Source: Lacisediminihabitans sp046156175 | GTDB lineage: Bacteria; Actinomycetota; Actinomycetes; Actinomycetales; Microbacteriaceae | Assembly: GCF_046156175.1 (NCBI RefSeq) | Contig: NZ_JAYLVL010000002.1 | Span: forward strand, 372,001-436,000 | Direction of reading: 5' to 3' | Length of the DNA stretch: 64,000 bases | The notes under the pieces: generated by a model | Databases searched by the model: none | Seen by the model: the letters and a program-made list of their open reading frames with translations, nothing else | Told to the model about the DNA's origin: nothing | Shown: piece after piece, positions 1 through 7,908 of the stretch | How the letters are laid out: the number at the start of each line of letters is the position of its first letter | Position numbering within the stretch: the first letter of the stretch is position 1 | Translations under genes and position numbers: made by a program

Positions 1-122
1 AGGGAGGGGATCAACTCCTGCTTGAAGGAGGTGAGGGCGATGCCGCCGAAGATGCCGATGACGATCGTGATCAGCGCGATGAGAGCGCGATTGCGCAGGC
101 TGAAAACTGAAAACAAGTGCAC
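1..122 (-). CDS. RND-family efflux transporter, N-terminal fragment
   Basis: Only the first 40 or so codons are in the window; the gene runs off the left edge. Reading the minus strand from a GTG at 122 gives a short cytoplasmic start (VHLFSVFSLRNRALIALIT) followed by one hydrophobic helix and then FKQELIPSL. This arrangement, an N-terminal helix followed by an E-L-I/F-P-S/D-L motif, is typical of AcrB/HAE1-type proton-driven RND exporters in actinomycetes. An AGGAGA ribosome site lies 7 bases before the GTG, which supports this start. Family is inferred from this short piece alone; an MMPL-type protein is the alternative. Confidence 0.66.
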   Translation of the reverse strand, partial: MHLFSVFSLRNRALIALITIVIGIFGGIALTSFKQELIPS

Positions 123-238
123 GGGGAAGTCTCCTGGGGCTGTGGCAGGGCGATACGCACGACCTTGTGCTCGTGGAAAGTATCTCAGTGCTGGCTGGAG
201 GTCTGCATACTCTCGTGGGAGTAACCGATCCGCGGGCG

Positions 239-1657
239 CTAGACCACTTCTGCCAGGAAGGACTGGTCGAGTAGTGGACCGCGCGCGAGTGAGGTCCAGG
301 CCCGGCCGAGAGCCTCGATGGCACGATCGGTCTCGTCAGCCGAATGCCCGAAGGGGATGCGCAGGAAACGCTCGAAGGCACCATCGATTCCGAAGCGGGG
401 GCCCGCCGCCAGCAGCAGTCCTTCCGCGCGTGCGGCGAGCGTCAGTTGCGAGCTCACCGGCGCTCCGAGGTTGACCCAGGTGGTGAGGCCGCCATTCGGG
501 GTCGGCACCCGCCACTCCGGGAAGGCAGCCGCGAGAGCCCCGGCGAGGTGGTCCCGGCCCGCCCGCAACTGCGCCTGGCGAATATCGAGAATGGCGTCGT
601 ACTGATCGAGGAGGTTCTTCACCACGAGCTGTTCGAGGGCCGGAGTGCCGAGGTCGCCAGCGCTCCGCGCTCGCGTGAGCTTCTGGATGAGCTGCCGCTC
701 GGCCCGGATCCAGCCGATCCGCACCCCGCCCCACACCGTCTTCCCGACCGATCCGATGGTGACGGCGGCACCGTAGGCCGCGAGGGGCAGCGGGGGATCC
801 GGCCGGTCGATGGTCAGCTCGGCCATGGTCTCGTCTGCGACGATCACCGTGCCCTGCCGTTCGGCGAGCGCCAGCATCCGCTCCCGCATCGCGGCCGGCA
901 TGGTCTGCCCGGTGGGATTGTGGAAGTCGGGCATGAGGTAGCCCATCGCCGGGCTGGAGCGTTGGATGGCCTGCTCGAGCGCCGCTTCATCCCAGCCGTC
1001 ATCGCTCGTCACGCTCACGGGAACGAGCCGCGCTCCGGTGAGCCGGAGGGCTTCATAGGCATGCGGATAGCTCGGAGATTCGACGAGGGCGCTGTCGCCG
1101 CGACCGAGGATGGTGCGCGCGAGCAGGGCGATCGCGTGCTGGGCACCGAGGGTGATCATGATCTGCTCCGGTTCGGTCGGCAGCCCCCTCGCGCTGTACC
1201 GGTCGGCGACGGCGGCGCGCAGCACCGGGAGTCCGATCGGGTCGAAGCCCGGGTCGCCCAGATAGGCGGGAAGCTCGGTGGCCGCCTGGAGCGCCGCTGC
1301 AGCGAGCGCCGGGATCGCGGGCAGCGCCGCCTTGCTGAAGTCGAGGTATCCGGCCTGATGGTTGTCGATGATGATCGGCGAACGCGAGGGCAGCCGCGCG
1401 ACGCTGCCCGATCCGCGGAGGCTGTCGAGGTATCCCCCTTCCCTCAGCTCGCCATAGCTCGCCGTCACCGTGGTGCGACTGACCCCGAGCTGCGCCGCCA
1501 GGTCACGCTCAGCGGGCACCCGGGTGCCGAGGGGGATGCGCCCGTCGAGGATGAGCAGGCGGATGCGATCGGCGAGTGCCGCGTAGGCCGGAGCGGCGGT
1601 GGCCTCTCGCCACCCCCGCAAGAGGGAGGCCAATGATCGGGCCGACAGGGAGTTCAT
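239..1657 (-). CDS. MocR-type regulator (GntR wHTH fused to aminotransferase-like domain)
   Basis: 472 residues. Residues about 20-90 are a GntR winged helix (R-V-P-A-E-R-D-L-A-A-Q-L-G-V-S-R-T-T-V). Residues about 130-470 are a fold-type I aminotransferase domain keeping the PLP residues: HNPTG around 246-250, the Asp of VADE at 275 and the Schiff-base lysine K306 in SVGKTVWGG. MocR proteins use PLP or a PLP-amino acid adduct as effector rather than as a catalyst. The gene is divergent from a YczE-type membrane protein, a recurring MocR partner, with 61 bp between the starts holding ATTGGC/GCCAAT half-sites. It probably controls yczE and itself. The physiological ligand cannot be told from sequence. 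Confidence 0.92.
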   Translation of the reverse strand: MNSLSARSLASLLRGWREATAAPAYAALADRIRLLILDGRIPLGTRVPAERDLAAQLGVSRTTVTASYGELREGGYLDSLRGSGSVARLPSRSPIIIDNHQAGYLDFSKAALPAIPALAAAALQAATELPAYLGDPGFDPIGLPVLRAAVADRYSARGLPTEPEQIMITLGAQHAIALLARTILGRGDSALVESPSYPHAYEALRLTGARLVPVSVTSDDGWDEAALEQAIQRSSPAMGYLMPDFHNPTGQTMPAAMRERMLALAERQGTVIVADETMAELTIDRPDPPLPLAAYGAAVTIGSVGKTVWGGVRIGWIRAERQLIQKLTRARSAGDLGTPALEQLVVKNLLDQYDAILDIRQAQLRAGRDHLAGALAAAFPEWRVPTPNGGLTTWVNLGAPVSSQLTLAARAEGLLLAAGPRFGIDGAFERFLRIPFGHSADETDRAIEALGRAWTSLARGPLLDQSFLAEVV

Positions 1658-1669
1658 AGAGCCACTCTA

Positions 1670-1710
1670 AAAGTATTGGCATCTTGCCAGAAGGCCAATC
1701 TGCTAATTGG
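1670..1710. promoter_or_regulatory. mocR promoter and MocR operator-like half-sites
   Basis: On the minus strand TTGGCC (1698-1693), a 17-bp spacer and TACTTT (1675-1670) form a good sigma-70-like promoter for the MocR gene, which starts at 1657. Overlapping it are ATTGGC at 1675-1680 and its inverted copy GCCAAT at 1694-1699, and a third half-site AATTGG at 1705-1710 lies next to yczE. Repeated half-sites in a divergent promoter are the usual MocR pattern. Binding is inferred. Confidence 0.6.
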
Positions 1711-1718
1711 ATGGGTAA

Positions 1719-2510
1719 ATGATGATTCGACGCCTGGCCCAGCTGCTCGTCGGCCTGATCCTCTACGGGTTCGCGATCGCGATGATGGTGCAGGCGGGCA
1801 TCGGCGTCTCGCCCTGGGATGTGCTCACGCAGGGCATCGCGAGGCAGACCGGTCTCGCGTTCGGCCTGATCACGAATGTCGTCGGGCTGCTGGTGCTGCT
1901 GTTGTGGATCCCCATCCGCCAGAGGCCGGGCCTCGGCACGCTGCTCAACGTGCTGCTGATCGGGCCGAGCGCCCAGTTCGGCCTGTGGCTGCTGCCGGTC
2001 GCGCGAGAGCTCTGGGAACAGGTGCTCCTGTTCGCCGGCGGGCTCGCACTGCTCGCCCTCGCCACCGGCCTCTATATCGGCGCGCGTTTCGGGCCCGGGC
2101 CGCGTGACGGCCTCATGACGGGCATCCATCGACGCTGGCGCTGGCGACTCTGGATCGTGCGCACCTCGATCGAGGTGACGGTGCTGGCCATCGGATGGCT
2201 GCTCGGCGGCAATGTCGGCGTCGGCACCGTGCTGTTCGCGGTGCTGATCGGGCCGATGGTCAATGTGACGATCCCGCTGCTGACCGTGCCGGCGAGCATC
2301 CGCCCCGCCGTTCCTCAGCCGTCCGTCGCTCGGGCCTCCGTTATTCGGGCCTCCGTTATTCAGGCCACCGTCGCTCAGGCCTCCGTCACTCAGGCCTCCG
2401 TCACTCAGGCCTCCGTTATTCAGGAAGATACGGGATCAGAGGTGCCAAAGGGACGGATGTTAGCCCCATCCACCACTCCCGCCCCTCCCGTCTCACACCT
2501 TCCTGAATGA
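1719..2510 (+). CDS. YczE/YitT-like integral membrane protein with a repeat- and element-derived tail
   Basis: 263 residues. Residues 1-190 hold about five hydrophobic segments and motifs of the YczE family (IGVSPWDVLTQGIA, FGPGPRDGLMTGIH), a membrane family of unknown function often beside MocR genes. The remaining ~70 residues are unlike the family: a stretch of repeated pentapeptides of the ASVTQ/ASVIQ type encoded by exact 15-bp DNA repeats, then a Pro/Thr-rich tail encoded inside a 91-bp inverted-repeat element. The stop codon is part of the right terminal repeat of that element. The C-terminus therefore looks acquired, replacing an ancestral stop. Start could be either of two adjacent ATGs. 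Confidence 0.85.
   Translation: MMIRRLAQLLVGLILYGFAIAMMVQAGIGVSPWDVLTQGIARQTGLAFGLITNVVGLLVLLLWIPIRQRPGLGTLLNVLLIGPSAQFGLWLLPVARELWEQVLLFAGGLALLALATGLYIGARFGPGPRDGLMTGIHRRWRWRLWIVRTSIEVTVLAIGWLLGGNVGVGTVLFAVLIGPMVNVTIPLLTVPASIRPAVPQPSVARASVIRASVIQATVAQASVTQASVTQASVIQEDTGSEVPKGRMLAPSTTPAPPVSHLPE
2319..2423. repeat. 15-bp tandem repeat in the 3' end of yczE
   Basis: Six exact-length 15-bp units run from 2334 to 2423, with a partial unit before them (2319-2333). The consensus is GCCTCCGTYAYTCAG, and units differ mainly at TTATT versus CACT/CGCT. The length is a multiple of three, so the repeat keeps the frame and encodes ASVIQ/ASVTQ pentapeptides. The last unit runs directly into the left end of the 91-bp element at 2418. 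Confidence 0.9.
2418..2508 (-). repeat. 91-bp inverted-repeat element, copy A
   Basis: The element is bounded by ATTCAGGAAG on the left and its exact complement CTTCCTGAAT on the right, with 71 bp between them. It has the same total length as copies at 15462-15552 and 23910-24000. Reverse-complemented, its interior matches copy B at 39 of 71 positions without gaps (hand count), with the best match around CATCCGTC. It lies across the 3' end of yczE and supplies its final codons and stop. Confidence 0.8.
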
Positions 2511-2516
2511 TGAAAC

Positions 2517-2653
2517 GCACCGACTGGCGGAACGAACCGAATGATGGAATGCACCGACTGGCGGAACGAACCGACTGACGGAACGAACCGGCTGACGGAA
2601 CGAACCGACTGACGGAACGAACCGACTGACGGAACGATCCGGCTGACGGAACG
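2517..2653. repeat. 17-bp tandem repeat array between yczE and the TipAS regulator
   Basis: Repeats of CCGACTGACGGAACGAA fill the whole gap between the yczE stop and the end of the downstream gene. The first part is a 34-bp unit (GAATGATG followed by the 17-mer) present twice, which includes the right flank of element A. This suggests that the array grew after, or together with, arrival of the element. I see no gene here. Confidence 0.85.
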
Positions 2654-2655
2654 CC

Positions 2656-3417
2656 CTAGCCGAGGTGGCGGGAGGCGAATGCGGCCATCGCATCGCGCAC
2701 AAAGGTGGCACCCTCCGTGCCGCCGTAGTTCGCGGCGAAGCGGTCGTCGGCAACGTACATCTCCCCCAGGCCCGTGAACTGTTCGGAAGTCGGGGCCGTT
2801 CCCTGCCAGGAGGCCGTGATCCACAGGTAGTGGCGCCGGGTGATCGCCTGCACCGCGTCGCCGTCGACGTCCGCGCCCGCCGCGAAGGCCGATGCATAGT
2901 CCCCCTTCACCGCCTTCTGTTCGGACTGGAACCTCTCCTTGTCTTCTGCGGAGAGGGATCTCCACCACCGGTCACCACCGGCGTAGGACTGAATACCCCA
3001 CCGTTCCACCACCTCTTCCCTGTAGGCGGTGTGGTCGAATCCGTCGAACATCTCGTCGGCCATGAGTGGTGTTCCTTCCTTCTTGTTGGTGATGGTGATC
3101 TCCACCGAACGGATCTGCCGGTCGAGACGGTTCTTCTCCTGGCGCAACCAGCGCAGGTGCGCCGCCAGCGCATCCGCATCGTCGGTCGCACCGGCGAGCA
3201 CGTCCGCGATCGCCGGCAACCCGAGTCCGAGTTCGCGCAGCATCAGGATGCGCTGGAGTCGCGTGAGGGCGACCGCGTCGTAATAGCGGTAGCCATTGGC
3301 GCCGACGCGGGTGGGCGCGAGGAGCCCGATATCGTCGTAGTGGCGCAGGGTGCGGGAGGTGGTGCCCGATAGCCGGGCGATTTCCTGGATCGACCAGTCC
3401 TTGGCGGTGTTCGTCAT
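2656..3417 (-). CDS. MerR-family regulator with TipAS-type effector domain
   Basis: 253 residues from the ATG at 3417. Residues about 8-75 are a MerR winged helix (SIQEIARLSGTTSRTLRHYDDIGLL), followed by a dimerisation helix to about 115. The C-terminal ~120 residues resemble the TipAS drug-binding domain, with the W-rich GGDRWWRSLS region and alternating helices to the end. TipA-type proteins bind thiopeptide or similar antibiotics and activate their own promoter. An upstream in-frame ATG at 3465 exists, but it lies beyond a MerR-type promoter whose -10 is only 7 bp from 3417, so 3417 is preferred, with a leaderless message. The ligand is unknown. Confidence 0.88.
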   Translation of the reverse strand: MTNTAKDWSIQEIARLSGTTSRTLRHYDDIGLLAPTRVGANGYRYYDAVALTRLQRILMLRELGLGLPAIADVLAGATDDADALAAHLRWLRQEKNRLDRQIRSVEITITNKKEGTPLMADEMFDGFDHTAYREEVVERWGIQSYAGGDRWWRSLSAEDKERFQSEQKAVKGDYASAFAAGADVDGDAVQAITRRHYLWITASWQGTAPTSEQFTGLGEMYVADDRFAANYGGTEGATFVRDAMAAFASRHLG

Positions 3418-3424
3418 GAACCTC

Positions 3425-3455
3425 ACGCTAGAGGTTGACGCAGCGTCAAGGTCAA
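3425..3455 (-). promoter_or_regulatory. MerR-type promoter and operator of the TipAS regulator
   Basis: On the minus strand the -35 TTGACC (3455-3450) and -10 TAGCGT (3430-3425) are separated by 19 bp, the over-long spacing typical of MerR-activated promoters. The spacer holds the perfect palindrome TTGACGCTGCGTCAA (3449-3435). The -10 is 7 bp from the ATG at 3417. The layout strongly suggests autoactivation by the encoded protein. Confidence 0.85.
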
Positions 3456-3598
3456 GCGCCGTCATTGACCTGGACCTCGGGCAACCAGCACCCGATCGAC
3501 CGGGGAGACCAGCCGGGGAGACCAGCCGGGGAGGCCAGCCGCGGAACGCCGGTTAAGCGAAGGAATGCCGGGAGTATTCCCCCGATCGGCGGCTGATT

Positions 3599-3627
3599 TC
3601 AAACAGACCAGAGTTCAGGTGTAGTGT
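3599..3627 (+). promoter_or_regulatory. Putative promoter of the APC permease
   Basis: TTCAAA (3599-3604), a 17-bp spacer and TAGTGT (3622-3627) precede a GTG at 3636. The expected transcription start falls on or next to that GTG, implying a leaderless message. This is weaker than the MerR promoter because the -35 is a poor match. Confidence 0.45.
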
Positions 3628-3635
3628 CGCACCTC

Positions 3636-5795
3636 GTGACTAGCGAAGTTCGTTCGCCGAAGCGTTGGCTGATCGGCGAACCGCTGGCCTCCGAGAAACT
3701 GGAGGGCCAGCTCCTCCCGAAGCACCTCGCGCTGCCCATTTTCGCCAGCGATGCGTTGTCTTCAGTGGCCTATGCGCCCCAGGAACTGCTCCTCATCCTC
3801 ACCCTCGGCGGGCTGGCGTTCCTGAGCTTCGCGCCCTGGGTGGCCGCGGCCGTCGTGCTTCTGCTCATCGTGGTGGTCACCTCCTACCGCCAACTCATCA
3901 AGGCCTACCCCTCGGGCGGCGGCGACTACGAGGTCGCCCACAAGAACCTCGGCGAGAAGGCCGGCCTCGTCGTCGCCTCCGCGCTGCTCGTCGACTACAT
4001 CCTCACCGTCACCGTGTCGGTGGCCTCCGGGGTGGACAACATCATCTCCGCGTTCCCGATGCTCAACACGTACCGGGTCGAGATCGCGGTCGGCTTCGTG
4101 ATCGTGCTCGCCGCCATCAACCTGCGCGGTGTCGCTGAGTCGAGCAAGGCCTTCGCCCTTCCCACCTACCTGTTCATCGCCTCCACCGGCATCATGATCG
4201 TCACCGGGCTGGTTCGCGCCGCGCTGGGTGACACCCCGATCGCGGCATCCTCGGCCTACACGGTCAAAGATCCGGCGAGCCTCACGCAGATCGCGTTCAT
4301 CCTGTTGCTGCTTCGCGCCTTCGCGAGCGGATGTTCCGCCCTCACCGGCGTCGAAGCGGTGGCGAACGGCGTGCAGGCGTTCCGTCGCCCGAAGATCAAG
4401 AACGCCCAGCGCACGCTGGTGCTCATGGGATCCATCGCCATCGTGCTCTTCATCGGCATCATGGCCCTCGCGCTGATCAGCAAGGTGCACTACGCGGAGT
4501 CCGCCTGTGACCTCCAGGGCTTCAAAGACTGCACCACCGCTCCGCAGACCAGCGTGATCTCGCAGATCGCGGCGGCCACGTTCCCGGGTGCCGGCTACTT
4601 CATGTTCTACGTGATCCAGGGCGCCACCGCACTCGTGCTGCTGCTGGCGGCGAACACCGCATTCAATGGCTTCCCATTGCTCGGCTCCGTGCTTGCCCGC
4701 GATTCCTACGCGCCCAAGTCGCTCCAGACCCGAGGCGACCGCCTGGTCTACTCGAACGGCGTGCTCGTGCTGAGTGGCGCGGCCATCCTGCTCCTGGTGA
4801 TCTACCGCGCCAATCTCACCCAGCTCATCCAGCTCTACATCATCGGCGTCTTCGTCTCCTTCACCCTCGGCCAGACCGGCATGGTGGTGCACTGGACCCG
4901 GATGCTGCGCGACGGCCGCGAGACCCTCAGCAAGGCCCAGCGCGGCCAGGTCTGGCGCAGCCGGGCGATCAACGCCACCGGCGCGACATTCACGGGCATC
5001 GTGCTCATCGTGGTGACGATCACGAAGTTCACCCACGGCGCGTGGCTGGTCTTCGCGATCATGCCCGTGCTCTTCTACCTGATGCTGCGCATCAACCGCT
5101 ACTACGGGCAGGTGGCCAAGGACATCGAGGTCGACCCCACCACCACCTTCGGTGCCACCGGCGACCATGCCGTCGTGCTCGTCGGCAAGATGCAGAAGCC
5201 GACCCTCAAGGCGCTCGACTACGCGATCGCCGCGCGCCACGAGAGCATCGAAGCCGTGCACATCAACATCGACGACCATGCCTCTGAGCTGCTGTCGAAG
5301 CAATGGGACGAGATGAACATCCAGGTGCCGCTGCGCATCGTTCCCTCGCCCTACCGTGACATCAGCATGCCGCTGATCAAGTACATCAAGGCGCGTCGAG
5401 CCGAGTTCGGCTCCGAGGTCGTCACGGTCTACACGCCGCAGTACATCGTGGGCCACTGGTGGGAGAACCTGCTGCACAACCACAAGGCCCGACGCATCCG
5501 CCAGAAGCTGATGCTCGTGCACGGGGTCACGATCGCGCTGGTGCCCTGGCTGCTCGACTCCACGCGCAACCTCTACAGCCGGTCGTATCGCCCCCTCCCC
5601 GGCGAGTCCCGTCGTGGCGAACCCCGCCGACCCATCATGCGCAAACCGCTTCCCCCGGCCGCACCAGCGGCTCGCAAGTCGAGCGTGCTCGCCGGCGATG
5701 GTCGCGCCGAGAGTCAGGTCGACCGCGCCGCGCGTCTCGCGCGCGAGTCGGCCGCCAAGAAGTCTGCCGCCAGAAATCCCCCGGGCCAGAAGTAG
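3636..5795 (+). CDS. APC-family permease (amino acid/cation transporter-like)
   Basis: 719 residues from GTG 3636. It begins with the family signature RSPKRWLIGEPLASEKLEG, then about 12 hydrophobic segments spanning residues 35-480, including ASDALSSVAYAP in the first helix and the GVEAVANGVQAF motif. A cytoplasmic domain follows (about 490-640), and the last ~70 residues are basic, Ala/Ser/Pro-rich and probably disordered. Relatives are annotated as amino acid permeases, and a KUP-like potassium role has been suggested for some, so the substrate is open. A GTG at 3624 is an alternative start, but it lies inside the apparent -10 box. The two fluoride channel genes follow after 5 bp, so co-transcription is likely. 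Confidence 0.88.
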   Translation: MTSEVRSPKRWLIGEPLASEKLEGQLLPKHLALPIFASDALSSVAYAPQELLLILTLGGLAFLSFAPWVAAAVVLLLIVVVTSYRQLIKAYPSGGGDYEVAHKNLGEKAGLVVASALLVDYILTVTVSVASGVDNIISAFPMLNTYRVEIAVGFVIVLAAINLRGVAESSKAFALPTYLFIASTGIMIVTGLVRAALGDTPIAASSAYTVKDPASLTQIAFILLLLRAFASGCSALTGVEAVANGVQAFRRPKIKNAQRTLVLMGSIAIVLFIGIMALALISKVHYAESACDLQGFKDCTTAPQTSVISQIAAATFPGAGYFMFYVIQGATALVLLLAANTAFNGFPLLGSVLARDSYAPKSLQTRGDRLVYSNGVLVLSGAAILLLVIYRANLTQLIQLYIIGVFVSFTLGQTGMVVHWTRMLRDGRETLSKAQRGQVWRSRAINATGATFTGIVLIVVTITKFTHGAWLVFAIMPVLFYLMLRINRYYGQVAKDIEVDPTTTFGATGDHAVVLVGKMQKPTLKALDYAIAARHESIEAVHINIDDHASELLSKQWDEMNIQVPLRIVPSPYRDISMPLIKYIKARRAEFGSEVVTVYTPQYIVGHWWENLLHNHKARRIRQKLMLVHGVTIALVPWLLDSTRNLYSRSYRPLPGESRRGEPRRPIMRKPLPPAAPAARKSSVLAGDGRAESQVDRAARLARESAAKKSAARNPPGQK

Positions 5796-5800
5796 GGTTC

Positions 5801-6217
5801 GTGGCGGGCTGGCGTGAAATGGTGGCCGTCGCCGCCGGTGGTGTGATCGGCACGGGACTGAGATTCACCCTCGACACGGTGATCCCGCACAGCGACACCG
5901 AGTTCCCGCTCAGCACCCTGCTCATCAACGTCGCGGGATCCTTCGTGCTCGGCGCCCTCGTCGCCACCCTGTGGAGGCGGACGGGCACTCCCAACTGGCT
6001 CAAGGTGGGGCTCGGCACCGGCACGGTCGGGTCGTTCACCACGTTCTCCGCGCTCATCGTCTCGCTCGTCACCGAAGCCCATCACGGACTGTGGATGCTC
6101 GCCGTGCTGTACCTCGTGCTCTCCTTGCTGCTCGGATTCGGTGCTGCGATGCTCGGGCTGAGCGTGGGGCGACGCCCGAGGCCGGCACCGCTGGAGATCG
6201 ACCTGGTGGACGAGTGA
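5801..6217 (+). CDS. crcB: Fluoride channel CrcB/FluC subunit 1
   Basis: 138 residues with four hydrophobic segments. Family motifs are visible: GGVIGTGLRF in helix 1, the pore-lining Asn in NVAGSFVLG in helix 2 and GSFTTFS in helix 3, where the Phe residues form the fluoride track. The protein exports fluoride passively across the membrane. Actinomycetes often carry two adjacent subunits that form an antiparallel heterodimer, as seems the case here: the next gene overlaps by 4 bp. The start is the GTG 5 bp after the permease stop; an ATG at 5819 is possible. I saw no convincing fluoride riboswitch upstream. Confidence 0.9.
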   Translation: MAGWREMVAVAAGGVIGTGLRFTLDTVIPHSDTEFPLSTLLINVAGSFVLGALVATLWRRTGTPNWLKVGLGTGTVGSFTTFSALIVSLVTEAHHGLWMLAVLYLVLSLLLGFGAAMLGLSVGRRPRPAPLEIDLVDE

Positions 6218-6609
6218 GCCCGTTGGTCGTCGCCGCGGTGCTCGGGGCGGGAGCCCTCGGGGCGCTCACCCGGTACGCGATCGCGCTCGCGTTCATCCGC
6301 GCCACCCGCTTTCCCCGAGCGGTGCTGGTCGTGAACGTGACCGGATCCCTGCTCGGCGGCGGGGTGCTCGCCCTCGCGGACTGGGGCATCGTCGACAGTG
6401 CCCTCCACCTCATCCTCGTCACCGGGATCGCCGGTGGTCTCACGACCTTCAGCACCTGGTCGGTCGAGACCCTGCAGTTCGCGCTCTCTGGGCGCTGGCG
6501 CACCGCGATCGCGAACGTGCTCCTCAACCTCGTGCTCGGTCTGGGCGCCGCGACGGCGGCCTACTTCGTCGTGTACTGGTTCTTCCTGCTGCACCAGTAC
6601 CGGCCCTAG
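6214..6609 (+). CDS. crcB: Fluoride channel CrcB/FluC subunit 2
   Basis: 131 residues, starting at a GTG inside the stop of the first subunit (GTGA overlap), so translation is probably coupled. It carries GALGALTRY in helix 1, the Asn of NVTGSLLGG in helix 2 and GGLTTFSTWSVE in helix 3. The charge pattern at its ends differs from subunit 1 (short N-terminus, C-terminus LLHQYRP), as expected if the two insert in opposite orientations. The membrane role is fluoride efflux together with subunit 1. Confidence 0.92.
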   Translation: MSPLVVAAVLGAGALGALTRYAIALAFIRATRFPRAVLVVNVTGSLLGGGVLALADWGIVDSALHLILVTGIAGGLTTFSTWSVETLQFALSGRWRTAIANVLLNLVLGLGAATAAYFVVYWFFLLHQYRP

Positions 6610-6741
6610 ACCCGCCCGCCTCGCGCAGAACGGGCGTGTGCGGACCCACCGGGTCGGCACGCTGGCCCGGCATGTCCGCGAAGGCCCGCTCGGCGTAAAC
6701 GGCGCCGCCGGGACCCGTCGTCGCAACACGCGGGTGAGAGC

Positions 6742-7788
6742 TCAGGCCAACCGCCCGATCGGGGAGCGTTCGCGCACCACAAGGCGCGGGGTCACCAACC
6801 GGTGACGCTTCTCGGGCGACGAGCTCTCCCAGCCGACGATGCCGTGCGCGCCGTCTCCGAGCAGCAGGTCGAGAGCACCGACGGCCACCTCATCGAGAGG
6901 CTGCTCGACGCTCGACAGCCCGATGGCGCCCGCGACAGGAGTGTTGTCATAGCCGACGACTGGCACCTCGGCCCCGACGACGAGCAGCGCGCCGAGGGCG
7001 AGGGAGTCGCTGGCGCAGGCGACCGCATCCACCCGCACTCCCGACTCGATGAGGGCACGGATGGCCTGGCTCGCCGCGGCGACGTCGTCTTCCGAATCCG
7101 CCTGGAGCGCGTCGAGCTGAGTGGGATCCAGACCGGAACGTGCCTCCATGGCATCCCGCCAGCCCCGACGACGATCGTCTCCGGTGCTGAACTTCGTCGG
7201 CCAACCGAGGAATGCGACGTGCGATGCCCCTTCGTCGAGCAGGTGATCGGTGGCGTCACGCACACCGCTGCGCCCGTCGACATCCACCCAGAGATGCCGC
7301 GGGTCGTTCATGTCATCGATACCCCACGGCCGCCCGAAAGTGACGAACGGCACGTTGTTCTCGATCAGCCATTCCGTGCGCGGGTCGTTGACGAAGGTGG
7401 CGGTGAGCACGAAACCGTCGACATCCGCACCGTCGCGCAGCCGGGCGAACTGGCGGATCTCGTCCTCCGGGCCGGTCGCGGTGAACAGCATGACCCGCAA
7501 GCCCCGACGGTCCGCCTGTTCGGTGAGGGCGTGCAGGAATCGGTCGAGGAGAGACCCCGAGATGCCATTGGTCATGGGATCGAGGCGGATGCCGAGGGTC
7601 GAACTCTTCCGCGTGCGCAGCCGCCGAGCCGAGGCGTGCGGCCGATAGCCGAGCTGGGCGATCGCCGCCTCGACCTTCTCCCTCGTCTCCGGCTTGACGA
7701 TCTGGGGCGAATTGAGCACATTCGAGACGGTCTGGCGCGAGACACCCGCGACCCGACCGACGTCGAGCACGGTCGGCAACTGTGACAT
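6742..7788 (-). CDS. LacI-family transcriptional repressor
   Basis: 348 residues. An N-terminal HTH (TVLDVGRVAGVSRQTVSNVLN, about residues 5-25) and hinge (ASARRLRTRKSSTLGI) are followed by a periplasmic-binding-like effector domain. The ATG at 7788 is preferred because GGAGG sits 5 bases before it; a TTG at 7800 would overlap that site. It is divergent from a sugar ABC operon and so is its likely local repressor, with the effector a sugar or oligosaccharide. A 16-bp palindrome just downstream of the operon promoter is the likely operator. Confidence 0.9.
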   Translation of the reverse strand: MSQLPTVLDVGRVAGVSRQTVSNVLNSPQIVKPETREKVEAAIAQLGYRPHASARRLRTRKSSTLGIRLDPMTNGISGSLLDRFLHALTEQADRRGLRVMLFTATGPEDEIRQFARLRDGADVDGFVLTATFVNDPRTEWLIENNVPFVTFGRPWGIDDMNDPRHLWVDVDGRSGVRDATDHLLDEGASHVAFLGWPTKFSTGDDRRRGWRDAMEARSGLDPTQLDALQADSEDDVAAASQAIRALIESGVRVDAVACASDSLALGALLVVGAEVPVVGYDNTPVAGAIGLSSVEQPLDEVAVGALDLLLGDGAHGIVGWESSSPEKRHRLVTPRLVVRERSPIGRLA

Positions 7789-7869
7789 CGCGGCCTCCAA
7801 GGGTCAGTCCGTTCGTGCGGTACCGTCACGTTACCGCAGCCCTCGAGCGGGTGGATGACGAGTGCACGG

Positions 7870-7899
7870 TTGACACTCCCCCCGAACGGGCGTTACAGT
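7870..7899 (+). promoter_or_regulatory. Promoter of the sugar ABC operon
   Basis: A consensus -35 TTGACA (7870-7875) is followed after 18 bp by TACAGT (7894-7899). Transcription should start near 7906, immediately before the palindromic operator at 7909. The leader to the lipoprotein ATG at 8172 is then about 265 nt, long for this window. Confidence 0.7.
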
Positions 7900-7908
7900 C
7901 AGTCTACA

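Noticed and set aside
3762..5522. 586-codon open frame opposite the APC permease
   Set aside because: His/Asp/Glu-rich, low-complexity product with no domain. The plus-strand frame is a clear membrane protein.
5770..5800. Fluoride riboswitch before the crcB pair
   Set aside because: Only 5 bp separate crcB from the permease gene, and I could not find the conserved fluoride-aptamer pattern in the permease 3' end.
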